A stretch of DNA of 64,000 nt from JAWOLE01 sp963815655 (GCA_963815655.1 CAWFHK010000001.1:1240001-1304000), one strand, 5' to 3'. Shown: positions 1 through 9,115, counted from the first letter of the stretch. A program made the numbers and translations. The notes: generated by a model not told the origin, from the letters alone.

Positions 1-1427
1 GCACGGAGACGATCCGCGTGCGCGGAGACCGCGACGTCGCCTTCGACGTGCGCTCCTCCGTGCACGGGCCGCTCGTGACGGACGCGCTCGAAGGCGCGCG
101 GACCCTCGGCAGCCCGGCCGTGGCGCTGCGCTGGACCGGCCTCGATCCGGCGGACACGACGGCGGAGGCGCTGGCGGCGATCGACGTCGCCGGCAGCTGG
201 GACGAGTTCCTGGCGGCGGTCGCCCGCTTCCGCTGCCCCGCGCAGAACTTCGTCTACGCGGACGTGGAGGGACACATCGGCTACACCGCCTCGGGAACGA
301 TCCCGATCCGACCCCGCGCCGACGGGCTCCTTCCCGTTTCCGGCGCGGGGGCCGACGATTGGTCCGGCTCCGTCCCCTTCGAGAAGCTCCCGCGCGTTCT
401 CGATCCTCCGCGCGGGCTCCTCGTCACGGCCAATAACCGCGTCGCCTCGGAGCGCTATCCCTATTCGATCACCGCCGACTGGCCCGAGCCGTACCGGGCC
501 CGGCGCATCACCGACCTGCTCCTCTCCCACGCCGCGTGGACGCCGGAAGATCTCCGAGCGGTCCAGCTCGACCGCGTCTCATACCAGGCGGCCGACCTGA
601 TGCCGCTCCTGCGCGACACGCGCCCGGCCGACGCCGCGTCGGGGCGGGCGCTCGCGCGCCTCCGGGCGTGGGACGGGAAATTCTCGCCGGATTCCGTGCC
701 CGCTTCCATCTACGCGGCGTGGTACGCGAAGCTTTCGGAGATGCCGCAGGACGAGCTCAAGGGCACGCCGGCCGGCAACGTCCGCTCGCGGTTCCTCCTC
801 AACGCGCTCGAGCACGATTCGGCGTGGTGCGACGACGTCAACACGCCCCGAAAGGAAACCTGCGCGGACTTCAGGTCCGCGGCGCTCTCCCGGGCCGTCG
901 CGGCGCTTCGCCGGCGGCTCGGCTCGGATCCCTCGGGGTGGAAATGGTCACGGCTCCACCGCGCCCGATTCCCGCACGGGGTCTTCGACCGCGTCCCGGT
1001 GCTGCGCGGTCTTTTCAGTCTCGAGACGGGCGCCGGCGGAGACGCGTCAACGGTGAACGTGGGCGCCTACCGCCGGGACGGCACCTTCCTGATGACGGAC
1101 GGGCCGAGCTATCGCCAGATCCTGGATCTCGCGGACCTCTCGCGCAGCCTCTACGTCCACACGACGGGCCAGTCCGGGAATGTCTTCGACCACCGCTACC
1201 GCAACCTTATCCCCCTCTGGCGCGACGGCCGCTACTTCCGAATCGGTGAACCTCCGGTACACACTCTCACCCTCGTACCCTGGAACCTGAAACCTGAAAC
1301 TCGCCTCAGGGCGCCGCCGCGCCCACGCGCGGGGCCGGGCGCTCGTTGGGGCCATCGTCGCGGATCTTTCCGTCCAGGAGCCGGACGATCCGGTGGGCGT
1401 GCGCGGCGATGTCCTCCTCGTGCGTGA
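1..1427 (+). CDS. Penicillin acylase family Ntn-hydrolase, C-terminal part
   Basis: This is the C-terminal portion of a penicillin/cephalosporin acylase family (peptidase S45) enzyme, a periplasmic Ntn-hydrolase that cleaves amide bonds of N-acyl compounds; the substrate cannot be told. The frame (codons from base 3) is open at the window edge, so the signal peptide, alpha subunit and catalytic N-terminal Ser of the beta subunit lie outside. Family landmarks are HGPLV near the start, NFVYAD, TANNRV, and TGQSGNVFDHRY near the expected C terminus. Homology should end at HTLTLVP, about base 1277. The frame then runs some 50 Arg/Pro-rich residues through a 7-mer array and antisense into the next gene, so the natural stop seems to be lost. 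Confidence 0.9.
   Translation, partial: TETIRVRGDRDVAFDVRSSVHGPLVTDALEGARTLGSPAVALRWTGLDPADTTAEALAAIDVAGSWDEFLAAVARFRCPAQNFVYADVEGHIGYTASGTIPIRPRADGLLPVSGAGADDWSGSVPFEKLPRVLDPPRGLLVTANNRVASERYPYSITADWPEPYRARRITDLLLSHAAWTPEDLRAVQLDRVSYQAADLMPLLRDTRPADAASGRALARLRAWDGKFSPDSVPASIYAAWYAKLSEMPQDELKGTPAGNVRSRFLLNALEHDSAWCDDVNTPRKETCADFRSAALSRAVAALRRRLGSDPSGWKWSRLHRARFPHGVFDRVPVLRGLFSLETGAGGDASTVNVGAYRRDGTFLMTDGPSYRQILDLADLSRSLYVHTTGQSGNVFDHRYRNLIPLWRDGRYFRIGEPPVHTLTLVPWNLKPETRLRAPPRPRAGPGARWGHRRGSFRPGAGRSGGRARRCPPRA
1277..1300. repeat. 7-mer array, CCTGAAA family, single arm
   Basis: Three consecutive units (ACCCTGG, AACCTGA, AACCTGA) plus AAC lie between the ends of two convergent genes. There is no complementary arm. 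The array is read as WNLKPET in the acylase frame. The same unit recurs at 10427, 24799 and 25405. Confidence 0.75.
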
Positions 1428-2019
1428 CGAGGACGATCGTGTTCCCGCGGGAGTTCAGGTCGTCGAAGAGCGCCATGATCTCGTTGCCCGTCTGCGAGTC
1501 GAGATTGCCCGTCGGCTCATCGGCCAGGAGGATCGAAGGGTCGTTGACGAGGGCGCGGGCAACCGCGACGCGCTGGCGCTGGCCGCCGGAGAGCTCGTTG
1601 GGGTGGTGGTTCATCCGGTCGGCGAGCCCCACGGCCTGCAGGGCGCGGGCGGCGCGCTCGCGGCGCTCCCGCCGCGGAAGGCCCGAATAGACGAGCGGCA
1701 ATTCCACTTGCTGCAGGGCGCTCGTGCGCGGGAGCAGGTTGAACGTCTGGAAGACGAAGCCGATCTCCTGGTTGCGGATCGCCGCGAGCTCGTCGTCCGT
1801 CATGCGGGCGACCTCGCTGCCGTTCAAGACGTAGGAACCGGACGTCGGCGTGTCGAGGCAGCCGATCAGGTTCATGAGAGTGGACTTGCCGGAGCCGGAG
1901 GGTCCCATGATGCCGAGATACTCGCCCCGCTCGACGCCCAGCGTGACGCCCGAGAGGGCATGGACCTTCTCCTCCCCCATCTCGTAGACCTTCGTGATGT
2001 CGCGGATGTCGATCAGCAT
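1306..2019 (-). CDS. ABC transporter ATP-binding protein, LolD/MacB type
   Basis: This 237-residue ATPase would power a MacB/FtsX/LolCDE-type exporter at the inner membrane. Walker A (GPSGSGKST) is at about residues 39-47, followed by a Q-loop (VFQTFNLLP), the signature LSGGQRQR, Walker B ILLADEP and the H-loop Thr-His. I chose the ATG at 2019 because GAGGCGG lies just upstream; an upstream extension to 2052 would overlap the preceding gene. It is the last gene after TolC and a YIP1 protein, with 7 bases to the YIP1 stop, so it is probably cotranscribed. No FtsX/MacB permease or membrane-fusion protein is visible nearby, so its partner is unknown. Confidence 0.9.
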   Translation of the reverse strand: MLIDIRDITKVYEMGEEKVHALSGVTLGVERGEYLGIMGPSGSGKSTLMNLIGCLDTPTSGSYVLNGSEVARMTDDELAAIRNQEIGFVFQTFNLLPRTSALQQVELPLVYSGLPRRERRERAARALQAVGLADRMNHHPNELSGGQRQRVAVARALVNDPSILLADEPTGNLDSQTGNEIMALFDDLNSRGNTIVLVTHEEDIAAHAHRIVRLLDGKIRDDGPNERPAPRVGAAAP

Positions 2020-2026
2020 GACCGCC

Positions 2027-2767
2027 TCAGAAGATCGCGTTCCAGGCCACACCGAGCCCGACGACGACGAGCCAGAGCGTCACGATGACGCCGGCCGCGG
2101 CCCCGCGCTTGACCCTGGCCGCCGCGGCGAAGCCGATGACGAAAAGGAAGAGCGACCAGAGCGAAAAGATGTCGAAGGACTGGAGGAGAGAGTGGAGGGG
2201 CTTCGAGGTGTCGCGCGGCACCAGGAAGCCGAGGTTGGAGGTGAGAAGATCCCCCAGCGCTTGCGGATTGACGGTCTCCTGGCGTGAAATCAGGAACAGG
2301 AGCAGCGCCGCCTTCAGGCACCCGGGCAGGTAGGCGTGGGTCGTCACGCCGAAGGCTTGGGAAAACCGGGAGTCCCAGCCGAAGGCCTTGAAGGCGCCCC
2401 AGATCACGACGGCGACGAGAAGGCTGACGACCGCCGGAGAAGCGGCGCCGAACACCCACCCGAAGATCGTGCCGATCTTCTTCTGCTGTTCGACGATCGA
2501 GGTGATCCTGTCTTCCGGGACGGTCTGCCCCCGTTTCTGGATGGCCTGCCGCGTCAGCTGCTCGTAGTCGATCTTGGGCAGGAGAACCGCCGTGATGGCG
2601 ACCGACAGCACCGTCCAGAGGAGCAGGGGCGCGACCCAGGTCGGCCTCCGCGCGATCGCGTCGAAGGTCGCGCCGGGCGCGAAGAACACGCCCGGGATCC
2701 GAGCCGCGCTCGAAACGTCGGGCCCCGCGTCCGGGGGTGGCGGGACCGGAGTCTCGTTGGCGCCCAT
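2027..2767 (-). CDS. YIP1 family integral membrane protein
   Basis: This 246-residue protein has a Pro-rich cytoplasmic N terminus followed by about five predicted membrane segments (roughly residues 47-65, 100-125, 145-165, 195-215 and 222-244). The segment FFAPGATFDAIARRPTWVAP at the front of the domain is characteristic of bacterial YIP1-domain proteins, whose function is unknown. Its ATG shares one base with the TolC stop (TGATG), suggesting translational coupling, and the LolD/MacB-type ATPase follows 7 bases on. The context hints at a role in export or membrane organisation with these two partners, but that is inference. Confidence 0.8.
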   Translation of the reverse strand: MGANETPVPPPPDAGPDVSSAARIPGVFFAPGATFDAIARRPTWVAPLLLWTVLSVAITAVLLPKIDYEQLTRQAIQKRGQTVPEDRITSIVEQQKKIGTIFGWVFGAASPAVVSLLVAVVIWGAFKAFGWDSRFSQAFGVTTHAYLPGCLKAALLLFLISRQETVNPQALGDLLTSNLGFLVPRDTSKPLHSLLQSFDIFSLWSLFLFVIGFAAAARVKRGAAAGVIVTLWLVVVGLGVAWNAIF

Positions 2768-4422
2768 CAGCGCCGCTCCGCCGAGAGCCCGCTCGAGGGG
2801 GGCGGAGTCGTCTCGGGGAGACCCTCGACCTGAACTCCCTTCCAGTCGAGGATGTCGGCGGTCGCGAAGTGATACGCGGCCAGGGCCTTGCGGTAGACCG
2901 TGAGGGCCTGCAGCTCGGTCGTCCGCGCCGCGGAGAGGTCCCGCTGGATCTGCGTCACCTCGAAGGAGGTGGACATCCCGTTGTCGTATTTCTTCTTGAC
3001 CGCGTCGAGGTTCTTCTCAGCGAGCTCCCGTCCCTTCGAGGCCGCGCTGATGGAGCGGCGGGCCGTGTCGATCGCCCGGGCGGCCGCCCGCACCTCCACG
3101 ACGACGTTCTGTTCGGTCGTGGTCAGGCGGGCCTTGTCGGACTCCCAGGTGTATCTCGCGGCGCCGTAGGCTCCCCGGGCCGCCCGGTTCAGGATCGGGT
3201 AGGAGAAGTTCAGGCCGACCGACCAGTTCTTGAAATTGCGGTCGATGACCTGCTGGATCGAGTCTCCGAAGTCGCCCGTCGAGAGGATCGCGCCGGTATC
3301 CGGATCGTGCGTCGTCCCGCCAATGCCCGGGTTTCCATAGCTCGCGGTCAGGTTCAGCCCCGGCCGCACCTGGTTCTTGTAGTAGTTGTACCGTACCCTG
3401 TCTGAGTCCACGAAGTAGGCGAGCGACAGGATCTCCGGGCGCCGGGCAAGGGCCGTCTTCGTCCCCTCTTCGACCTGGATCTGGACGTCTTCTCCACGCA
3501 CCTGGTCGGTCGGGACGATCGGGGTGGCCGACCAGTGGACAGGGTCCACGTTCAGGAGCCGCGTCAGGCGGTCCTGCGCGTCGCCGATGAGGCCCTCGGC
3601 CGTGATGATGTCCTGCTCGGCCGTCGCGATCCCGACTTCTGTCTGCGTGATCTCGATGGGAGCCAGAGAGCCCACGTCGATCTTGATCTTGGTGATCCGG
3701 TTCAGGTCCTGGGCGATCCGCAGGGACTCCTTCTTCACCTCGAGGTTCTGCAGCGAGTACACGAGGTCCCAGTACGCCTGCTCGACCGCGTTGACCGTCG
3801 TCTGCACGCTGCGGACGAAGTCCTGGTACGAGGAGTCGCGCGAGTTGCGCGCGATGCGAATCAACCACGTCGTCGTCTTCGGGCCGAAGTTCCGCAGCAG
3901 GGGCTGGTTCATCGAGAGCGTCAGGCCGCTCTTGTAGGAAGGGTTGACGATGTTGAACGAAGAGTTGTTCGTCGTCTTGTTCGCGGTGAAGCCGAGGGTG
4001 AACACGCCCCCCGTCGGGGCGAGCTGGCTCACCTGCGCGCGGCCGTCCGTGGAATCGGTCGTGTTCACGGCCGCCCCGGAGAGCGCCGACGTGGCCGGAT
4101 CCTCCGTGTGGGAGCGGGAGACCGAGGCGCTCACCAGCGGATCGAAGATGCCCGTGGTCTGAAAGAGAGAGAACCGGGTCGCCTCGGAGGCGTTGACCGA
4201 GACGTTCAGGTCCTGGTTGTTCGACAGCGCGAGACCGATCGCCTGGTTCAGGGACAGGGGGATTCCCCCCTGCACGGCGGGAGGCAGTTCCCTCACGTGT
4301 TGCTGACCGGAGCGGGCCGAAACGACGGGCCGTTCCTGTCCCGCGGCAGCCGGGGAGAGCGCCGCGAGGCCGATCGCCGCCGCGGCGGGCAGAGCCGTCC
4401 ACCGATTCGGGAACCTCTTCAT
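2767..4422 (-). CDS. TolC family outer membrane efflux protein
   Basis: This is a 551-residue TolC-like outer membrane channel for type I secretion or efflux. It starts with a signal peptide (MKRFPNRWTALPAAA, cleaved near ALSPAAAG), then shows two OEP-type repeats rich in heptad helices, including the SLNQAIGLALSNN segment typical of each TolC repeat start and long Ala/Glu/Gln helices toward the C terminus. The ATG at 4422 has GGAG about 8 bases upstream. It is the first gene of a set with a YIP1 protein and an ABC ATPase. A TATGAT-like minus-strand -10 at 4514-4519 could serve as promoter, but no good -35 was found. Confidence 0.92.
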   Translation of the reverse strand: MKRFPNRWTALPAAAAIGLAALSPAAAGQERPVVSARSGQQHVRELPPAVQGGIPLSLNQAIGLALSNNQDLNVSVNASEATRFSLFQTTGIFDPLVSASVSRSHTEDPATSALSGAAVNTTDSTDGRAQVSQLAPTGGVFTLGFTANKTTNNSSFNIVNPSYKSGLTLSMNQPLLRNFGPKTTTWLIRIARNSRDSSYQDFVRSVQTTVNAVEQAYWDLVYSLQNLEVKKESLRIAQDLNRITKIKIDVGSLAPIEITQTEVGIATAEQDIITAEGLIGDAQDRLTRLLNVDPVHWSATPIVPTDQVRGEDVQIQVEEGTKTALARRPEILSLAYFVDSDRVRYNYYKNQVRPGLNLTASYGNPGIGGTTHDPDTGAILSTGDFGDSIQQVIDRNFKNWSVGLNFSYPILNRAARGAYGAARYTWESDKARLTTTEQNVVVEVRAAARAIDTARRSISAASKGRELAEKNLDAVKKKYDNGMSTSFEVTQIQRDLSAARTTELQALTVYRKALAAYHFATADILDWKGVQVEGLPETTPPPSSGLSAERR

Positions 4423-4540
4423 TCCTTTACTCCTTCGTCAAGCTTCTTACGCAACCGAGGGGGTAAATGTTTCTCCCGGCTGGCCTGCCCGGAGCTCTTC
4501 GAGGAACCGCCCGCATCATAAACCAAGCTCGGTATGTGAC

Positions 4541-4616
4541 ATGCGGCATGCGGTCTGCGGTGTGCGGTTTGCGGGCCGCGAGTCCGGGGCCAGGACCGCA
4601 CACCGCGCCCCATGCA
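4541..4616. repeat. Inverted 7-mer array, ATGCGGT family
   Basis: Five units (ATGCGGC, ATGCGGT, CTGCGGT, GTGCGGT, TTGCGGG) at 4541-4575 are followed by a degenerate complementary arm (ACCGCACACCGCG) at 4595-4607. The array lies between the tolC 5' side and the oppF stop. It is the only locus of this unit family in the window. Confidence 0.7.
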
Positions 4617-4620
4617 TCGC

Positions 4621-5616
4621 TCACCGGCTCTCGATTCGCAATTCGCCCGGAAAGAAGCAGGCCGCCGACCGTCCCGGGGCGAGCGAAAAGAGCGACGGCG
4701 TTTCCTCCCGGCACCGCGGGCGCGCGATCGGACAGCGGGGATGAAAAGCGCAGCCGGAGGGAGGCTCCGACGGCGAAGGAGGCTCCCCCGGCAGAACGAC
4801 ACGGGCGCGCCCCGAGAGAGGGTCCGGCTCCGGCACCGCGGACAGGAGCGCCGCCGTGTAGGGATGAAGCGGCCGCGACGTGATCTCTCCGGCCGGACCC
4901 TCCTCGACGATCCGCCCCAGATACATCACGGCGATGCGGTGGGAGATGCGCTCGACGGCCGCGAGATCGTGCGAGATGAAGAGATAGGAGAGTCCGTTCT
5001 TTTCTCGCAAGTCGAGCAACAGGTTCATCACCTGAGCCGCAACGGAAACGTCGAGCGAGGAGATCGGCTCGTCGCAGACGAGGAACTTCGGGCGGGTGGC
5101 CAGGGCCCGCGCGATCGCGATCCGCTGCCGCTGCCCACCGGAGAATTCCGACGGGAAGCGGGAAGCCGCCCCGGCGGAAAGGCCGACCTCGGCCAGGAGC
5201 TCCTCGACGCGCCCGCGCAGCGCGCGGCGCGGCGCGAGCCTCTGCACCTTGAGCGGCTCGGCGATCTGGTCCCCCGCGGACATCCGGGGATTGAGCGAGG
5301 TCTGGGGATCCTGGAAGACGACCTGGAGGTCGCGGCGGCGCCGGCGCAGCGACTCGCCCGAGAGCGCCAGCCAGTCTTCTCCGTCGAACCAGATGCGCCC
5401 GGAATCCGCGTCCTCCAGCCGCGCGATCAGGCGGCCGCAGGTCGTCTTGCCGCTCCCGGACTCCCCGACGAGGCCCAGCGTCTCGCCCCGTTGCACGGTG
5501 AGGCTCACGCGGTCCACGGCCGTCAGCCGCTTCTTCGAGGTCCCGAAGACGCCTCGCCGGACCGGGTATGTCCTCGAGATCTCTTCGACGCGGAGCAGAT
5601 CGTCCGCCGCGCTCAC
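4621..5616 (-). CDS. Oligopeptide/dipeptide ABC transporter ATPase, OppF type
   Basis: This 331-residue ATPase belongs to the DppF/OppF class that drives peptide or nickel import at the inner membrane. Walker A GESGSGKT is at residues 51-58, with the Q-loop VFQDPQTSLNPRM, signature SGGQRQR, Walker B FLVCDEP and the C-terminal oligo_HPY cysteine segment (CAFHPRCPIARPRC). The start is the GTG at 5616, which overlaps the OppD stop as GTGA; the longer open frame upstream reads through oppD in another frame and is not credible. No permease or solute-binding protein gene is adjacent. Confidence 0.9.
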   Translation of the reverse strand: MSAADDLLRVEEISRTYPVRRGVFGTSKKRLTAVDRVSLTVQRGETLGLVGESGSGKTTCGRLIARLEDADSGRIWFDGEDWLALSGESLRRRRRDLQVVFQDPQTSLNPRMSAGDQIAEPLKVQRLAPRRALRGRVEELLAEVGLSAGAASRFPSEFSGGQRQRIAIARALATRPKFLVCDEPISSLDVSVAAQVMNLLLDLREKNGLSYLFISHDLAAVERISHRIAVMYLGRIVEEGPAGEITSRPLHPYTAALLSAVPEPDPLSGRARVVLPGEPPSPSEPPSGCAFHPRCPIARPRCREETPSLFSLAPGRSAACFFPGELRIESR

Positions 5617-6602
5617 GTGGCTCCCTCCGGCCGGTACAGGAAGCAGCGGGCCGTCCCGCCGCCCACGGCGTAGAGCGCGGGCTCGGAGAGCTCGCACGGC
5701 GCGAACCTCTCCGGGCAGCGCGGCGCGAAGGAGCAAAGGCCGGCCGGACGGAAGGCGAGGTCCGGGACCGCTCCGGGGATCGCGCGGAACCGCCGCGTCC
5801 CCGGGGGGCCCGTGCTCCCGAGCCGCGGAAGGCACTCGAGCAGGCCTCGGGTGTAGGGGTGGCGGGGAGACCGGAACAGGTCCGCCGTCGCGGCCTCTTC
5901 CGCCACCCGGCCGGCATACAGGACGAGCGTGCGGTCGCTGTGGCGGGCGACGGAGCCGAGATCGTGCGTGATGAGCAGGAGAGAGAGCCCGCGGTCCCGC
6001 CGAAGCCGGTCGAGCAGCTCGAGAACTTCCGCGGAGACCGTGGCGTCCAGGGCCGTGGTCGGTTCGTCGGCGACGAGAATCGCGGGATTCCCCGCCAGCG
6101 CGATCGCCAGTAGCGCTCGCTGCTTGAGCCCCCCGGAGAGGCGGTGCGGGTACTCGTCGAGCCCGCGATCCGGATCGGGGAAGGAGACCTCGGCGAGAAG
6201 GCCCCGGGCGATCTCCCGCGCTTCTCGCGAGCCGTTCGCCCGGCGCGGGCGGATGGCCTCGTGGATCTGCGCCCCGATGCGCTGCACGGGATCGAGGGCC
6301 GCCGACGGCTCCTGGAAAACGAACGCGATTTCGCCCCCGCGGACACTCTCCCATTCGGCTTCCGCCAGCCGGAGGAGGTCGCGTCCCCGGTAGACCACCG
6401 CTCCCGAAACGCGGGCTCCCTCCGGCGCGAGGTTGATCAGCGCCCGGCCGAGCAGCGTCTTCCCGCATCCCGTCTCGCCGACCACGGCGAGCGACTCCCC
6501 TTCGCGCAGGTCGAAGCTCACGCCGTCGACCGCGGGCCGCCACTGCCCCCCGATGGGAAGTTCCACCGTCAGGTCGCGCACCGAGAGGATCGGCTCAGTC
6601 AT
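5613..6602 (-). CDS. Oligopeptide/dipeptide ABC transporter ATPase, OppD type
   Basis: This is the DppD/OppD-type partner of the next gene, about 329 residues. It has Walker A GETGCGKT, Q-loop FVFQEPSAALDPV, signature LSGGLKQR (LSGGMKQR is the usual OppD form), Walker B ILVADEPT and the oligo_HPY cysteines CSFAPRC and PCEL. I chose the ATG at 6602; a TTG at 6614 would place the start inside an 8-mer array. No convincing ribosome-binding site is visible. The overlap with oppF (GTGA) implies a coupled pair of ATPases forming a heterodimer. The transport channel genes must be elsewhere. Confidence 0.9.
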   Translation of the reverse strand: MTEPILSVRDLTVELPIGGQWRPAVDGVSFDLREGESLAVVGETGCGKTLLGRALINLAPEGARVSGAVVYRGRDLLRLAEAEWESVRGGEIAFVFQEPSAALDPVQRIGAQIHEAIRPRRANGSREAREIARGLLAEVSFPDPDRGLDEYPHRLSGGLKQRALLAIALAGNPAILVADEPTTALDATVSAEVLELLDRLRRDRGLSLLLITHDLGSVARHSDRTLVLYAGRVAEEAATADLFRSPRHPYTRGLLECLPRLGSTGPPGTRRFRAIPGAVPDLAFRPAGLCSFAPRCPERFAPCELSEPALYAVGGGTARCFLYRPEGAT

Positions 6603-6613
6603 GGGAACCGGCA

Positions 6614-6697
6614 ATCGGGTGATCGGGAGATCGGGTCATCGGGTGATTGGGGGATCGGGGGTTCCGGTCGATCGCAGATCACCCGATCACCCGATCG
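6614..6697. repeat. Inverted 8-mer array, ATCGGGTG family
   Basis: Six octamers (ATCGGGTG, ATCGGGAG, ATCGGGTC, ATCGGGTG, ATTGGGGG, ATCGGGGG) at 6614-6661 are followed by the complementary arm ATCACCCG, ATCACCCG, ATCG at 6678-6697, which directly abuts the stop codon of the TPR gene. It can form a long hairpin with several alternative registers. Confidence 0.85.
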
Positions 6698-9115
6698 TCA
6701 ATTCTTCTTGACGGCCTCCAGCTCCCGCACCTTCTCCGCGACGGCGCGGAACCCGGCATCGAGCCCGTACACGTCGAGAAACGTCCGGTAGGCGTTGTCC
6801 ATGTCGCCGGTCGACTGGTAGACGCCCGCGAGGTCGTAGAGGAGCCCAATCGTCTCCGTCTCCTTGATGTCGCGGGCCTCGAGCCCCTTGCGGTACCACT
6901 TGATGGCGAGCTGCGGCATCCCCTTCTCGAGGAAGCAGAGGCCGAGCATGCTGCAGCATTCGACGGCCCGTCCCGGGTCCTTGCTGGCGAGCTGGAATTC
7001 TCCGATTGCCTCATCGATCAGGCCCATCTCCTTGTAGGCGATGCCGAGGTTGGAGTGCGTCTCGTAGTCCTCGGCGGAGAGCTGCTGCTCCACCCCCTTC
7101 TTGAACTCGCGGAAGATCTCCTCGAGAGACGCCTCGCCTTCCGGCCCCGCCATCGCCGGCGCGGTCGCGCCGGGCGCCTGCTCCGCGAGCTCCTTCTCCA
7201 GCTCGTCGGCCAGGTTGAAGAAGTGCTGCTCGTCGGCGAAGAGACTCTGCTCGTCCAGCGAGGGAGCGAGCGCGGAGGGGGGCGAGGGGGCGCCTCCCGC
7301 CTTGCGCATCTCCTCCTGGAGGAGCGAGTCGAGTCCTTCGTAGGAGATGGACTCGGATTCGGAACCCCGGAGAGAAGAGTGAGACGACTGCGCGGGGGAA
7401 GCCGGGAGCGGAGGCGGGGCCGAGATCGCCTCGGGCTCGAAGGCGAGAGATTCGGATCCGAAGTCATCGAGGAATTCCGCGGCGGGAGCCGGGCGCGGAT
7501 CGACCGGGAATTCCTCGAAGGATTCCGCCGGCGCCGGGGTGCCGGCCGCGGCGTCGGGGGCGGAGAACCCGAACCGGGAGAGCGTCGCTTCGGCGCGGCC
7601 ATTCTCGCCCCGGCTGCGATAGAAGTCGGCGAAGGACTCGGCCTCCTGCGCGAGAGCCGGGTTGCTCGAGGCCTGCATCAACTCGAGCAGGCGCTCGCGC
7701 GCGTTGACCAGGTCCGGACGCTTGCGGACGACGACCCGCAGCCTCTCCACCGCCTTGTCCGTCAGCCCGTAGCGGGCGAAGATCTCGGCCTCGACGATGA
7801 GCGCCTCCAGTTCCCTCTCCTCGGCAGACCCCGACGAGACGAAGACCTGCGCGGGGCCGGCCGGGGACGGGGCGGCGGCCGGAGGCCCGATCAGGGACTC
7901 CTCCAGGTCCACGATCATCTCCGGCGGCAATTCCGCCGGGGACGCGGGACCGGGGGCTCCCGAGGGTGTCGAAAGCTCTGCCAGCCGCGCGGCGGCCTCC
8001 GGATGGCCGGGAGCGGCCGACGCGGCGCGCCGGTAGTTGTCGGCCGCGGCCTCCAGGTTCCCCCGGCGCTCGTCCTCCCTCGCCAGCGCCAGGCGCAGGC
8101 GCGCGGCCTCGGCCGCGTTGCCCTCGGCCTCCCGGACCTCCGCCATCTTCTGGAGGGAGTCGCGGTGAGCCTCCTCGATCTGGAGAATCGTCGAGAGGTA
8201 ACTCGCGGCCCGCGTGAAGTCCCCCTCGGCGGTGGCGGCATCCACCAGCGGCGACACGTCCGCGAGGGCGGCCTCGAAATTCGATTCCGCCAGGTGCGCC
8301 CGGCACAAAGCCAGCCGGGCGCCCTGGTGCGATTCGTCCAGCGCGACGGCCTGCTCGGCGGTCTGCGCGGCGTCCTGCTTCTGTCCGAGCTCGAGCTGCG
8401 CCTCGGCCATCAGGGCGAGACTGTCGGCGGTGCGCGGGGCGGCCTTCAGGATCGCCTGGGCCGCGGCGGGGTTCTTCTGGGCCAGAAGCGAGCGCACGAG
8501 GGTATTGCGCGCGGTGGCGTCCTGCGGCGAGAGCTCGAGGGCCTTCTGGAAGACCGCGCCCGCCTCGTCCTGGGCGCCGCGCCGCAGGAGCATCGAGCCC
8601 ACGAGTCCGTACTGCATCACCGCGTCTTCGAGCTGGTTCACGCTCCGGTAGAGGTCCGCGAGACGGACCTGGATCTTCAGGTCGTTCGGGTCGACGGCCG
8701 CCATCTTCTTGTAGGCCAAGATGGCGTCCTGCGGCTGGTCGTTCTTCTGATAATGGTCCGCCAGGACCTGATACTGCGTGCGCGCGTCCTGAGAGAGGCC
8801 CTGCTTCGTGTACAGGTCGGCGAGGCGCTCGTACACCTCGAGGCGGGCCGGGTCGATCTTGTTGATCTTCTTGTAGATCGCGATCGCCTTGAGGAAGAAC
8901 CCGTCCAGGGAGCAGACCTCCGCGATCCGCTTGAAGAAGGGGATCGACTCGGCCGCGCGGTTCATGCGCACGTACAGGTCGCCCACCTTGTTCAGAGTCG
9001 AGATGTCTCTCGGGTTGTCGTCGAGAACGCGCAGGTAGTCCTTCAGGGCATGGTCGAACTTGCCCCGGGCCACTTGCTTCTCAGCGGAACGAAGGAACTG
9101 GTCGCGCGTCGGCAC
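6698..9115 (-). CDS. Large tetratricopeptide repeat protein
   Basis: This is an 805-residue soluble TPR protein with no signal peptide or membrane segment. An N-terminal block of about eight TPRs (residues 1-340) has canonical spacing, for example FDHALKDYLRVLDDNP and PQDAILAYKKMAAVDPND. A Pro/Ala/Ser/Glu-rich linker (about 360-640) follows, and three or four further TPRs (about 690-800) include YETHSNLGIAYKEMGLIDEA. This two-block layout is common in TPR scaffold proteins of Acidobacteriota and Myxococcota, but no function is known. The start is GTG at 9115. A TAGAAT element ends only 7 bases upstream of it, so a leaderless mRNA is possible. It lies downstream of rnhB in the same direction. 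Confidence 0.85.
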   Translation of the reverse strand: MPTRDQFLRSAEKQVARGKFDHALKDYLRVLDDNPRDISTLNKVGDLYVRMNRAAESIPFFKRIAEVCSLDGFFLKAIAIYKKINKIDPARLEVYERLADLYTKQGLSQDARTQYQVLADHYQKNDQPQDAILAYKKMAAVDPNDLKIQVRLADLYRSVNQLEDAVMQYGLVGSMLLRRGAQDEAGAVFQKALELSPQDATARNTLVRSLLAQKNPAAAQAILKAAPRTADSLALMAEAQLELGQKQDAAQTAEQAVALDESHQGARLALCRAHLAESNFEAALADVSPLVDAATAEGDFTRAASYLSTILQIEEAHRDSLQKMAEVREAEGNAAEAARLRLALAREDERRGNLEAAADNYRRAASAAPGHPEAAARLAELSTPSGAPGPASPAELPPEMIVDLEESLIGPPAAAPSPAGPAQVFVSSGSAEERELEALIVEAEIFARYGLTDKAVERLRVVVRKRPDLVNARERLLELMQASSNPALAQEAESFADFYRSRGENGRAEATLSRFGFSAPDAAAGTPAPAESFEEFPVDPRPAPAAEFLDDFGSESLAFEPEAISAPPPLPASPAQSSHSSLRGSESESISYEGLDSLLQEEMRKAGGAPSPPSALAPSLDEQSLFADEQHFFNLADELEKELAEQAPGATAPAMAGPEGEASLEEIFREFKKGVEQQLSAEDYETHSNLGIAYKEMGLIDEAIGEFQLASKDPGRAVECCSMLGLCFLEKGMPQLAIKWYRKGLEARDIKETETIGLLYDLAGVYQSTGDMDNAYRTFLDVYGLDAGFRAVAEKVRELEAVKKN

